A DNA stretch of 64,000 nucleotides, from assembly GCA_016342415.1 (NCBI GenBank), contig JAEIOD010000019.1:1-64000 (forward strand), read 5' to 3'. Each line of letters begins with the position of its first letter. Position 1 is the stretch's first letter. Position numbers and translations under genes: made by a program. The stretch is from Clostridiales bacterium. Lineage in GTDB: Bacteria; Bacillota; Clostridia; Peptostreptococcales; Acidaminobacteraceae. Shown here piece by piece: positions 41,401-50,700 of the stretch. The notes under the pieces are model-generated. The model was not told the origin of the DNA, made no database searches, and saw nothing but the letters and a program-made list of their open reading frames with translations.

Positions 41401-41634
41401 ATGAAAGATTTAATGATTAAGGCTTATGTAGTAGTAAAGAGACAAATGAAAGATGTTCTAAACAATGAGACTGGTGATGCAGGTGTTGGTTTTATTCTTA
41501 CAATCGCAGCAGCTCTTATTGTAGCAGGTTTTGTATTTATTCCAGGTTTAAGAGCATTTGGTTCTACTATTATGGCTGCAATAAACTCATGGTGGACAAC
41601 TGACATCTCACCACAAATCTTCCCATCATCTTAA
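41401..41634 (+). CDS. Flp-type pilin candidate
   Basis: A 77-residue protein with a charged N-terminus, the motif TGDAGVGF at about residues 24-31 and one hydrophobic helix (about 29-50), the size and plan of Flp pilins. The usual glutamate five residues after the cleavage glycine is absent, so the processing site is unclear. It lies directly after tadC, as expected for the major pilin. A stable hairpin overlaps its end, which may protect a highly used pilin mRNA. Confidence 0.65.
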   Translation: MKDLMIKAYVVVKRQMKDVLNNETGDAGVGFILTIAAALIVAGFVFIPGLRAFGSTIMAAINSWWTTDISPQIFPSS

Positions 41635-41643
41635 TATGATGGG
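41622..41643 (+). repeat. hairpin at the 3' end of the pilin gene
   Basis: CCCATCAT (41622-41629) pairs with ATGATGGG (41636-41643) without a T-run. It is more likely an mRNA-stabilising hairpin than a terminator. Confidence 0.5.
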
Positions 41644-41657
41644 ATAAGGAGGATTTT

Positions 41658-42041
41658 ATGGACAGTAGTAGTGTAATAGTATTTGTTGTAATACTAATTA
41701 TCTTAGTAGCTTCGGTTGTCATGGTCGTAAACTACTTCATTCCATTTTTCAAGAAAATTGAAGTTCAGAACATTGGACAAGAATATTTTAATATTATGGA
41801 AGTGAATAGCGGATTAACAGTGAGTGAAAGAGACGAAATAGTAACCACCCTAACCAATAAGGGGTTTCAGAATATATCAGTTACATATACACAAAAGGGA
41901 GCCGCAGTGCATGGTCAATCTCTAAAGTTGGAAATTGATACGGAGTATGTAATTAAGAAATTCATCTTATTCTCTAGCAGTAATCAAGTAGCTAATATTG
42001 ACTTTGCTAGTGAAATTCTTAGTAGAAGAGTAGAGGATTAG
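41658..42041 (+). CDS. pilin-like single-pass protein
   Basis: A 127-residue protein with one N-terminal membrane helix (about 6-30) and a small soluble domain of about 95 residues, resembling minor pilins or DUF4320-type proteins found in clostridial Tad loci. AGGAGG site. It lies between the pilin and the TadE-like gene. Confidence 0.6.
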   Translation: MDSSSVIVFVVILIILVASVVMVVNYFIPFFKKIEVQNIGQEYFNIMEVNSGLTVSERDEIVTTLTNKGFQNISVTYTQKGAAVHGQSLKLEIDTEYVIKKFILFSSSNQVANIDFASEILSRRVED

Positions 42042-42044
42042 AGT

Positions 42045-42587
42045 ATGATGAAGGATATATTAAAGGACCGTACAGGATCTGTTGGAGTAGGTACAATTAT
42101 CATATTTACAGGAATACTTATCTTCATTGTTTTACCACTTACATCATTTGTGTTTGACCAACTTAAAATACAAGTAGTTGCAGGTGAAGTAAGACAAGCG
42201 ATAAATACAGCGGTTGAAGAAAGTTACCATAGTTTGCAAGTACCTTTTCTTTCGAAAGATGAGTTTAGAGCAGACAATGGATTGTTTCAATATTATGTGG
42301 AAGAGAGACTCGAAAAGTCCTTAAAACTTAATAGTGATAAAACACCGAAAGCCGGTTCGATGCTAGATGGTCCTTTTGATATTGATTCATTATTATTTAT
42401 TGATTCTTCTATGTTGCCATATACTGACTCAGATACTGGAAAAGTCTATAACAGAGCATTCGTTGAAGTCGAGTTTACTATAAGAGTAAAACCTTTGTTA
42501 TATCAACAAATTGTACTTGAGGCCTTGGGTCAACCATATAAAGAATTAAGTTCTAAAAAGAAAGTTACACTTCCAATCAACAACTAA
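42045..42587 (+). CDS. TadE-like pseudopilin
   Basis: A 180-residue protein with the motif TGSVGVGTIIIF near residue 10 and one membrane helix (about 15-38), then an extracellular domain of about 140 residues. The GxVGVG start repeats that of the pilin at 41401. TadE-type pseudopilins initiate or anchor the pilus. Short gap of 3 bp to the previous gene. Confidence 0.6.
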   Translation: MMKDILKDRTGSVGVGTIIIFTGILIFIVLPLTSFVFDQLKIQVVAGEVRQAINTAVEESYHSLQVPFLSKDEFRADNGLFQYYVEERLEKSLKLNSDKTPKAGSMLDGPFDIDSLLFIDSSMLPYTDSDTGKVYNRAFVEVEFTIRVKPLLYQQIVLEALGQPYKELSSKKKVTLPINN

Positions 42588-42604
42588 TTATTAGAGGAGA
42601 TAAG

Positions 42605-43285
42605 ATGAAATTATTGAGAAGTAAAATATTTAGATTTCTGTTTGTAATTATTCTAGCGGTTGTCATGTTTACTGTTAAAACATACGTAGAGCAACAAGCA
42701 AGCAGTGTCGATACAACGAAAGAAGTTTATGTAGTAACAGATGATTTTGATACAAAACATAAAATTAGATCTGGTGATGTCAAAGGAATTGAAGTATCAA
42801 TACTTTCATTGCCAAAGTACTATATAGATGATAAGGATGATGTTGTTGACAAATACATTATTGATCCTGTGACTGAAGGCAGTTTTGTGTTAACAAGTAA
42901 TTTAACTGATGATAAGCACTTCGAAGATAGCATAGTACCTGAAGGCTACAATATGGTGTCTGTTCCACTAAATATTGATGAAGCTGCAGGTTGGAAGTTT
43001 GATATTAATCAAACGGTAGATATGGTATTTTCACCTTATCAATATACAACGAATGATGATGGAACAAATGTAAAAATCGATCAAAGAACATCTCTGTATA
43101 AAGAAAAAGTAATAAAAAACCTAGAGATAGTTGATGTAATTAATGAAGCTTTGGTTTCAATTTCATCGAAAGATTTTGAAGGGGTACCGAAGTATGTGGT
43201 TTTCTTAGTAGAAGAGGAAGACGCGCAATTTATCGCAATGGCAAAAGATAAAGGTCGATTCGATATACTTGTAAAAGGAAACTAA
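42605..43285 (+). CDS. CpaB/RcpC-like SAF-domain protein
   Basis: The 226-residue protein has an N-terminal membrane anchor (about 10-26), a SAF-like segment (about 40-100: VYVVTDDFDTKHKIRSGDV, VTEGSFVLTSNL) and an RcpC/CpaB-like domain to the end (DEAAGWKFDINQTVDMVFS, YVVFLVEEEDAQFI). CpaB proteins belong to the Tad apparatus at the cell surface. In a Gram-positive cell it probably contacts the wall. AGAGGAG site. Confidence 0.7.
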   Translation: MKLLRSKIFRFLFVIILAVVMFTVKTYVEQQASSVDTTKEVYVVTDDFDTKHKIRSGDVKGIEVSILSLPKYYIDDKDDVVDKYIIDPVTEGSFVLTSNLTDDKHFEDSIVPEGYNMVSVPLNIDEAAGWKFDINQTVDMVFSPYQYTTNDDGTNVKIDQRTSLYKEKVIKNLEIVDVINEALVSISSKDFEGVPKYVVFLVEEEDAQFIAMAKDKGRFDILVKGN

Positions 43286-43306
43286 AGTGTCATAGGAGGA
43301 ATTAAT

Positions 43307-43582
43307 GTGAAAATTCTTGTTGATGTTATTGAAGAACATATTGATATTAAGAAAGAATTAGAGAAACTTCCGAAGGTAGGCGACAAAATTAAAATAATTG
43401 AAAAGGATACCTCGGGACATAAAGGTGCAATAAAAAAAAAAATTGGTGATTATGAGATAAAAGAAATTAGTATGAGGAATAAAATGATAGTGACAGAGAG
43501 AATTGGATTAAACTATAAAGAATGCTTTAGTATTTACGATTTAATTTCAAGTAATTCGATTCATTGGGAAACGCTAAATTAA
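43307..43582 (+). CDS. small basic protein with an 11-A tract
   Basis: A 91-residue protein beginning at GTG with a TAGGAGG site. It has SH3-like strand pattern (GDKIKIIEKDT, GDYEIKEISMRN) and contains a run of eleven A (about 43432-43442) encoding three lysines, where polymerase slippage would shift the frame. No family recognised. It is the last gene of the pilus operon. Confidence 0.5.
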   Translation: MKILVDVIEEHIDIKKELEKLPKVGDKIKIIEKDTSGHKGAIKKKIGDYEIKEISMRNKMIVTERIGLNYKECFSIYDLISSNSIHWETLN

Positions 43583-43609
43583 TAGTATAAAAAATCAAGA
43601 AGTTGCTAA

Positions 43610-43645
43610 AATCCGTGACGAGATTTAGCTTGACTATTATATAAT
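43610..43645 (+). promoter_or_regulatory. GTGACGAGA promoter 3
   Basis: AATCCGTGACGAGA (43610-43623), then 16 bp and TATAAT (43640-43645). It is identical in the 14-base motif to copy 1 at 8594. It drives the HD-GYP operon. Confidence 0.7.
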
Positions 43646-43679
43646 ATTGTTAGGATCAAAAGGGATTGAGGTGATATAG

Positions 43680-43931
43680 ATGAGACCATTTAACAAAATT
43701 TTGAAAGTAACATTCATGTCAAATGGGGAGTTGTTAACAAGTGATAGTAAGTTATCTAGATTTGAGCAACCAATATTTCTGAATCCAGCAATGCCAGAAC
43801 AAGAAACAATACTTAACATTATTCTTAATAGTGATTCAATTGCTATTGAGAATAAGAAGTATTCAATCTTAGAGAGGTCTTTTGATTTTGAAAACACCGA
43901 GTGGGTTATTGATTTAAAGGGCCCGTTCTGA
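43680..43931 (+). CDS. small protein preceding the HD-GYP gene
   Basis: An 83-residue soluble protein, strand-rich by pattern (ILKVTFMSNGELLTSDS). GAGGTGA site. It ends 22 bp before the HD-GYP gene. Function unknown; it could modulate its partner. Confidence 0.55.
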   Translation: MRPFNKILKVTFMSNGELLTSDSKLSRFEQPIFLNPAMPEQETILNIILNSDSIAIENKKYSILERSFDFENTEWVIDLKGPF

Positions 43932-43953
43932 TTAATCTGAGAAGGGAAGGAGT

Positions 43954-44592
43954 ATGAAAAATATTAAGAAAGAACTTGAGTACATTAAGCATATTGAGTA
44001 TTATGAAGGATTAGGTCGTCATAAATTTAACGTAGCCAAGTTAATGATGATATTTGTACACCACTTGGGCTTAGATATAATGTATATTAAAAAAGCTTAT
44101 CTAGTGGGAATGTTACATGATGTGGGAAAAAGTATTATTGATTTTGATATTTTAACAAAGCCTGAAAAGCTTACATCTGAAGAGATGGAAACCATGAAAA
44201 AACATGTTGAATTTGGGTACGAAAATACAGCAGGGTATGACAGTGAAGTCTGGAGAGGTGTTGTAGAACATCATGAGAACTTTGATGGGACTGGTTATCC
44301 TACTATGTTATCTGGAGACGGAATCAGTGTTTTAGGAAGGTGTGCTAGAATATGTGATATGTATGATGCATTAAGATCTAAAAGGTCATACAAATCAATT
44401 ATGTCACATGAGGCAGCAATTATTGAAATGGAGAAGGATATTCATCATTTAGATTTAGAATTATTTGAGCAGTTTAAAACTATGAGACAGATGAGAGGTA
44501 CTGATGAATATTATCCTGTAGTTCAAACTAATCTGAATATAAATGCGAATGAGTTTAAGAGCAATAATGAGGAAACAAAGATTATATGCTAA
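43954..44592 (+). CDS. HD-GYP cyclic-di-GMP phosphodiesterase
   Basis: The 212-residue protein is a stand-alone HD-GYP domain. It keeps the metal ligands and signature: His23, His55-Asp56 with Lys59 (MLHDVGKS), His84 in MKKHVEFG, His106-His107, the DGTGYP segment at 111-116, and CDMYDAL further on. HD-GYP enzymes hydrolyse c-di-GMP to pGpG or GMP. There is no sensor or receiver domain. Its location right after a c-di-GMP-riboswitch-controlled pilus operon suggests it resets the signal that the riboswitch reads. Confidence 0.92.
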   Translation: MKNIKKELEYIKHIEYYEGLGRHKFNVAKLMMIFVHHLGLDIMYIKKAYLVGMLHDVGKSIIDFDILTKPEKLTSEEMETMKKHVEFGYENTAGYDSEVWRGVVEHHENFDGTGYPTMLSGDGISVLGRCARICDMYDALRSKRSYKSIMSHEAAIIEMEKDIHHLDLELFEQFKTMRQMRGTDEYYPVVQTNLNINANEFKSNNEETKIIC

Positions 44593-44912
44593 TATCTTTC
44601 AATTACATATAGATCAATTGATTGCTTTGCATTCTAAAGATGTTGATAACATGAATTGGTAAATTTACTGATGATATTGTAGCGAATGAGTTTAATAAAT
44701 AGTTAGAAGTTTTACTACAACTCAAGATAAAGTTGACGATATTCAAGGAAGTATAAATGAAAAGCATATTTAGCTCTATTGATTCGAGACTCTAGTTAAT
44801 GAATAAGATTAATTAGAGTTTTGAAGTTTAGTACAATATCTATGTATTAATAAAAAGCTGATTTGATTGTTCAGTAAGTGTTCTGATCAATTATGGCATA
44901 AGGAGAAAACTA
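44593..44912 (+). other. gene-poor gap with terminator
   Basis: The 320-bp gap has short broken frames, one of them (about 44593-44660) reading like ordinary protein for 20 codons, possibly a decayed gene. A terminator GACTCTAGTTAAT/ATTAATTAGAGTTTT lies at about 44789-44822. The ribosome site of the next gene follows at about 44900. Confidence 0.45.
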
Positions 44913-46199
44913 ATGAAAAAAATTATATTGATATTTCTAGTTTTAATACTTGCTGTATCAACAGTATTTGCTGCGTCTAGCATATCCAACTTTAACGATA
45001 TAAACAATGATGAGTGGTACTCAGATTGGGTGAATAGTATTAAGGATTTAAATATTACTTCAGGTTATCCTGATGGTACATTTAGACCTGATAATCAGTT
45101 AAAGAGAATTGAATTATTATCATTTACAATGAAAAGTCTAGGTTATGAGATTCCAGTAGCAAAAGAATATTGGGGACAAAATATTATTGATAAAGCTTTA
45201 GAAGTTGGGATTATAGATAATGATTTAAATGATTCTATGTTTACTGATCCTGATGGCGATGTTACTAGAGAAGAAACGGCAAGAGTTATTTACAATGCTT
45301 TTCTGAAAAAGAATGAACCTTACAATTCTGAAATGGAACAACTAGTTAAAGCAAATATTTCAGACATCGACAGTATTGATATGATGTATCTTGAAGGTGT
45401 TGTGGGAGTCTTTTCATTTGGAATAGTAGAAGGGTATGAAGACAAGACATTTAAGCCAACTAATCACTTAACTAGAGGTGAAGCTGCTGTATTTGTTTCA
45501 CGATTAATTTTACCCGATAGGAGAAAAGAAGTTGAGTTTGATTTATCAGTATATAATTTTAATACAACAAGTTTAACTTTGGATAGTTTCTCAACATATT
45601 ACTCATCTGAACATCAGGATATCTACAATATCATGACTATAGTTGATACAGTTGAAAATGCAAATACTGATAATGGTTTTGCATCGATTAATCAGTTATC
45701 TTCAGAGTCAGACCATTTAATGAGTTTATATTCTAACATAGAAGACTTTGATTACACAAAGGTGTCAAACCGTAATAGCTATAAAAGATGGGATATAAAT
45801 GTTAGTAAAAATCCTCCTTCACATAATGATTCAGAATGGATAGAAGTTATCAGTTGGAGAGATAAATATGAATTAGAACATGAGGAAACGATAAGATCAG
45901 TGTTTAATTATTTGTTTGCTGAAGATACAGAACGTCTTTGGAATAAATACACTGAAATGTCGAATAAACCTGTAAAGGAAAATGTCAGTACAGAGTATCA
46001 TACTGAGTCATTTGGTAGAACAGTTCGAATTATAGCAAGTGAAAATGATGTAAGATTATTAGTTAGTCGGAAAACAGATGCTTTACCAGTTATTGTAGAA
46101 GAGGGTAAGGTAATCGTACAATATGCAAGTATCTTATCAGATGGAACATACGGTACAGTTACATTTACCGATGTAAAGGATTCAGATTCTAGCCCATGA
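44913..46199 (+). CDS. secreted S-layer-homology protein 1
   Basis: The 428-residue product has a signal peptide (cleaved after VFA near residue 20) and SLH modules at about residues 25-80 (DEWYSDWVNSIKDLNITSGYPDG), 85-130 and 150-195 (GIVEGYEDKTFKPTNHLTRGEAAVF). SLH domains bind secondary wall polymer. The remaining 220 residues are a domain shared with the protein at 46520. The frame ends at TGA in a serine-rich linker, and the same frame continues after the stop into a rhodanese domain, so a longer SLH-rhodanese protein may have existed or may be made by read-through. Confidence 0.85.
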   Translation: MKKIILIFLVLILAVSTVFAASSISNFNDINNDEWYSDWVNSIKDLNITSGYPDGTFRPDNQLKRIELLSFTMKSLGYEIPVAKEYWGQNIIDKALEVGIIDNDLNDSMFTDPDGDVTREETARVIYNAFLKKNEPYNSEMEQLVKANISDIDSIDMMYLEGVVGVFSFGIVEGYEDKTFKPTNHLTRGEAAVFVSRLILPDRRKEVEFDLSVYNFNTTSLTLDSFSTYYSSEHQDIYNIMTIVDTVENANTDNGFASINQLSSESDHLMSLYSNIEDFDYTKVSNRNSYKRWDINVSKNPPSHNDSEWIEVISWRDKYELEHEETIRSVFNYLFAEDTERLWNKYTEMSNKPVKENVSTEYHTESFGRTVRIIASENDVRLLVSRKTDALPVIVEEGKVIVQYASILSDGTYGTVTFTDVKDSDSSP

Positions 46200-46520
46200 G
46201 GTAGCTCATCAAGTGATGGTATCACTTATAAAGAAGTATGTAGTACTGATTCAAGAACAATGATTGAAGCCAATGATAATTTACTAATTCTTGACGTTAG
46301 AACACCTGAGGAATATGAAAATGGTCATATTGAAGGTGCAATTAATATCCCTCATGATACAGTTCTAAATCAACTAGAACAGATAGATATATCTAAAAAC
46401 GTTTTAGTGTATTGTGGTATTGGTAAAAGATCGGCTTATGCATCAGACATTTTATCTAAAGAAGGTTATAATATTTACAATATGTATGAAGGTTATAACA
46501 AATATATGGGAGAAAACTAA
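46200..46520 (+). pseudogene. rhodanese domain cut off by an in-frame TGA
   Basis: Directly after the TGA at 46197-46199 the frame continues GSSSSDGITYKEVC and a full rhodanese domain: LILDVRTPEEYENGHIEGA, and the active-site loop CGIGKRS. The only internal ATG (46260) has no ribosome site and would remove the first strand of the domain. Rhodaneses carry sulfane sulfur on the loop cysteine. The serine-rich linker on both sides of the stop suggests an original fusion to the SLH protein, broken by one base change (GGA to TGA), unless the stop is read through. Confidence 0.6.
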
Positions 46521-47716
46521 TGAAAAAAATAATACTAATATTTCTAGTTTTAATACTTGCTGTATCGCCAGTATTTGCAAATAATAAATTTAGTGACGTA
46601 GACAGTGAAGCGTGGTACTCAAATTGGGTTGGTATAATTACAGATTTTAATATTACATCAGGATACCCTGATGGTACATTTAGACCTGATAATCAATTGA
46701 AAAGAATTGAACTGTTGTCATTTACAATGAAAAGTCTTAATTATGATCTCCCAGTAGCGAGTGGCTATTGGGGACAAAATATTATTGATAAAGCTTTAGA
46801 GATTGGAATTATCACAGACCAATCAAACGACTTGATGTTTACTGATCCTGATGGTTTTATTACTAGAGAAGAAACAGCAAGAGTTATTTACAATGCTTAT
46901 TTAAAAGAAAGTGAAATATTTACAGCAGATGTGGATCAACATGTTAGAACTGTGATTACAGATTTTGATTTAGTAGATGAAATGTATATTGAAGGAGTTG
47001 TTGGTGTTTATTCTTCAGGTATTGTAGAGGGATATAGTGACAAGTCATTTAAACCTAAGAATCAACTGACTAGGGCTGAAGCATCTGTATTTATCACAAG
47101 ACTTAGATTAGATGAAAAAAGAAAAAAAGTTGAACTTGATATGCCTTATTTTGAATATGAAACATTAAGTTTTAAATCTAAGAATTTTAAGGAATATTAC
47201 AATCCTGAACATCAAGATATATATAATATCATGACAATAGTTGATACGATAGAAAATGCAAATACAAATAACGGTTTTGCGTGGATTGGTTATTTATCAC
47301 CTGAATCTACTCATTCAATGAGTTTATATTCTAATATGGAAGATTTCGATTTTGCGCCTGTTACGAGTCATCATAATTACAAAAGATGGTCAATTGAAGT
47401 AAAAAAAAATCCGCCAAATCCAGAGTATCTTTTTGATGATTGGATTGAAATATTAGGATGGAGAAAAGCAGATGAGTTAAAACACGAAGAAACTCTGAAA
47501 GCAGTATTTAGATACTTGTTTGCTGAAGATGCAGATTTTCTTTGGAACAAATATTTTGAGTTGGCAAATGATCCTAACATCGGTGATAAGGATATTGATT
47601 ATGAAATGGTTTCTAATGGTAGAACTGTTAGATTTCATGGTGATCATATAGGTATGGGAATTTCTATCACTCGAAAAACAGATGCGCAACCAGTTAACGT
47701 AGAAGATGTAAGATAG
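46520..47716 (+). CDS. secreted S-layer-homology protein 2
   Basis: The 398-residue protein is a close paralogue of the one at 44913: near-identical signal peptide, SLH modules in the same places (DEAWYSNWVGIITD-like start, SGYPDGTFRPDNQ, GIVEGYSDKSFKPKNQLTRAEA) and the same C-terminal domain (EHQDIYNIMTIVDT). It lacks the rhodanese extension. It starts with a TAATG overlap with the rhodanese stop. The pair arose by tandem duplication. Probably wall-anchored and part of the surface module with the 1645-residue protein. Confidence 0.85.
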   Translation: MKKIILIFLVLILAVSPVFANNKFSDVDSEAWYSNWVGIITDFNITSGYPDGTFRPDNQLKRIELLSFTMKSLNYDLPVASGYWGQNIIDKALEIGIITDQSNDLMFTDPDGFITREETARVIYNAYLKESEIFTADVDQHVRTVITDFDLVDEMYIEGVVGVYSSGIVEGYSDKSFKPKNQLTRAEASVFITRLRLDEKRKKVELDMPYFEYETLSFKSKNFKEYYNPEHQDIYNIMTIVDTIENANTNNGFAWIGYLSPESTHSMSLYSNMEDFDFAPVTSHHNYKRWSIEVKKNPPNPEYLFDDWIEILGWRKADELKHEETLKAVFRYLFAEDADFLWNKYFELANDPNIGDKDIDYEMVSNGRTVRFHGDHIGMGISITRKTDAQPVNVEDVR

Positions 47717-47724
47717 GAGAACGT

Positions 47725-50700
47725 ATGAAAAAAGTAATTTCACTTTTATTGGTGTTTGCAATCATGATTACTTATATACCATTTTATTCGGTAGAAAGTT
47801 ATGCAGATACGACACTATATGAAGATACAGAATATTCAACGTCAGATATTAATATATATGTAGAAGATAATTTTGGTGGAACTGTTGAACCGTTTAAAAC
47901 CATCAAAGGATTCGATCTTTACTTTAATGTAGAATTACATAAGGAAAAGGCAATTCTTGTTTATGGTAATTATAAAGATGTACTCAAAATAGAGCAAAAG
48001 AATGATTTTAAGATCATTGAAAATGGTTATTATACAAACGCTTCTTATCATGGTGAATATAGAAATCATGGTTATACAGACGGTGGTATACTTTACTACT
48101 CTAATGATTTTCCAAGAGATTCAGATTCGGGAAGAAGCGTTTCGGAAAAAGAGTGGATTTATAACTATTGGGAAGTTATTAACGAGGAACCAAGTGATAT
48201 AACACAAGATGCTACAAAGATTACTTTTCCCAACTATATTCCCGTTAGAGAAAAAATTGATGATATGATCAATGATGTTCTAAAAAATTCAACAATCGAC
48301 TCAACTGATCCTAAATATAAAGACCATGAACAACAAGGATATGCTGTTGCTGACCACATGAATGTTAATACATTGAATAGTACCCTTTTTAACGGTGAAG
48401 GTAAGATGATGCAAGAAAATGCCGGTCGCTTATGGTATCAAATGTTTTCAACTGAAAAAGCCAATGATAAGAACTCAAAAGACCAGGGTGTCACTGTAGA
48501 AATCTTAGAAAAAGGCAGTTACCAGGTCAACCAAAGTGGTCAGGCAGTTATTAAAGTAAAAGTGACAGGAATTTATAAGGATGCTGACCTTTTGTCTGAT
48601 GCAGATAAAGTGCTCTATTATCACGAAGGTGAAATGAAAGGCATTAATTTATCTCTTTCAATCGGTTCAAAGACACTTAATTATACTTCAAGACCTAACA
48701 CAAAGGTAAATGGACATAATGCTTTAGAACATACTTTTGAAATTACAATTGATGAAGGTGATATAACAGAAGGTGCTATTACCGCCAGTGGTGAGTCTTA
48801 TACAGAGTTTTATACACCAAGTGGCACAGCAATTAATAACAAAGCAAGTGCAATGGATATTGATAGTATTGGTGGTGGTTTGAAATCATTATTTGATGTA
48901 AAGGATGTTCAACTTATTCCTGATCCATCGAACCCTTCAAAGACATTACCTTTTACAGAATCTATGCTTGAATATGTGGATTACTCAATAGGTGATATTG
49001 ATAAGTACGAAATTAAAGTTACAAATATTTCAACCAACAGGCAAGAAACATTTACTTATGGTTCTAATCCAAGTGCTTTTACACATGACTTATATGAGTT
49101 TGTTTTATTAGATGATGAGTATGCTGCTTATGAAGTAAAACAAGATGTATCTAATGCTTATGCATTAGACTCTTATACAGACCATTTCTCATTTAGAAAG
49201 GAAGTTAAACAGGCTATAGAACTTGATTTTGATATACCTCATCATGTTATAGATATTGATGCTATTGAAGCATCGGATAATACTAATTACGGTGGTATGA
49301 GGGTGAAATCTAAGAGTATTAAAATTGATGGAAATGATGTAGATTGGGACACGTTCTTTAATGGTAATTTTGTATTTGGTCCGACACATTCTAATTATTT
49401 GGCACTTATTGAGATTAGTGTTATTTCTGACCAAGATGTTGAAAGTATATTTAAAGAAGCTTTTAATGTTCATTCATCACTACCAAGAACTAAACTTGTA
49501 GCAGAAGGTTCATTTAAAGAAAATAGAAAAGTAAGTTTGTATAATCGTTCTTCAGAAGTAGAAGATCCATTTGTAACAGCTAAATATCCGAATGAATATA
49601 CAATTACTTATAGTGCTGTAGATGGCTCTATGACTGATTGGAAAATGAAAACAATTAATGCTGATCATATTGATATGTTATTTAAAAAGTCTGGATTCTA
49701 TAAAGCAACAATTCACGCTACTAATGGTACTGGAAGAACTTCTTCTACTGATTATAACATTGGTATAGTACCTGACTTTGAACCAAATGTTTACTTTAAC
49801 ATTTGGAATAATGTTTTAACTAGAAATGAAACTTTAAACATTACTTATTCGGCAGATAGTTTAGATGGAGATAATATTTCATCAAACAACTTCAAAGTTT
49901 ACTTCGATGAAGATGAAGATGGTACAGCCGAAAAGTTAGTATTTGAAACATTGGATACAACATTACCATTTACACCAATTAAACTTGGGTTTTATAAGAT
50001 TGTTAATAGTCTTGAAGAATCTTTTGGAGAAGAAACAATAAGCGAGTTTATTACTGAAGCTGATATAAAAAAGAAAGTTGTCGAAAGAGTATTTTATGTA
50101 GACAACCTCAGACCTTTGGTAGAGATTGATTTAGATGTTCCTGAAAACTTCCAAAAAATTGATATGTATATAATGTCAGATGAAAACCTTGGTGATGCTG
50201 ATATAACAAAACTTAGAGAAGGACGTATTGATTATAACAATGATTTAAGATTGTTTGGATTAGATGTAAAAGCTGAGTATCGAGATTTAAAAACGTATAT
50301 TCAATCACAATCTATAAATACATCTTATTACTATGGTGGTTCATATCCTCCAAGTACAAGATCATACAGTTCAGGTGGATTTACAGGTACATTGACCAGG
50401 TATAATGTGACAAATAACTCATATGAGGATTACTATACCACAACTGAATCTTATAGGTCATGTTCAACAGAAAATGTATTTAATGGTTATGTAAACTGTG
50501 ATAGTGGTTGTCTGAGTAGTTGTAGAGGTGGTAATTATGGTAACAACTGTGAAGGTAGCTGTTGTGATTCGGATTACACACAAAGAGAATCATGTTCTAC
50601 TGAATATACGACTGTAAGGCATTATTATACTGTTAATAGATACACTGGATACTTCAGTGGCACTGTATATAAATCTATTAAACAGGAATATATTAATCCA

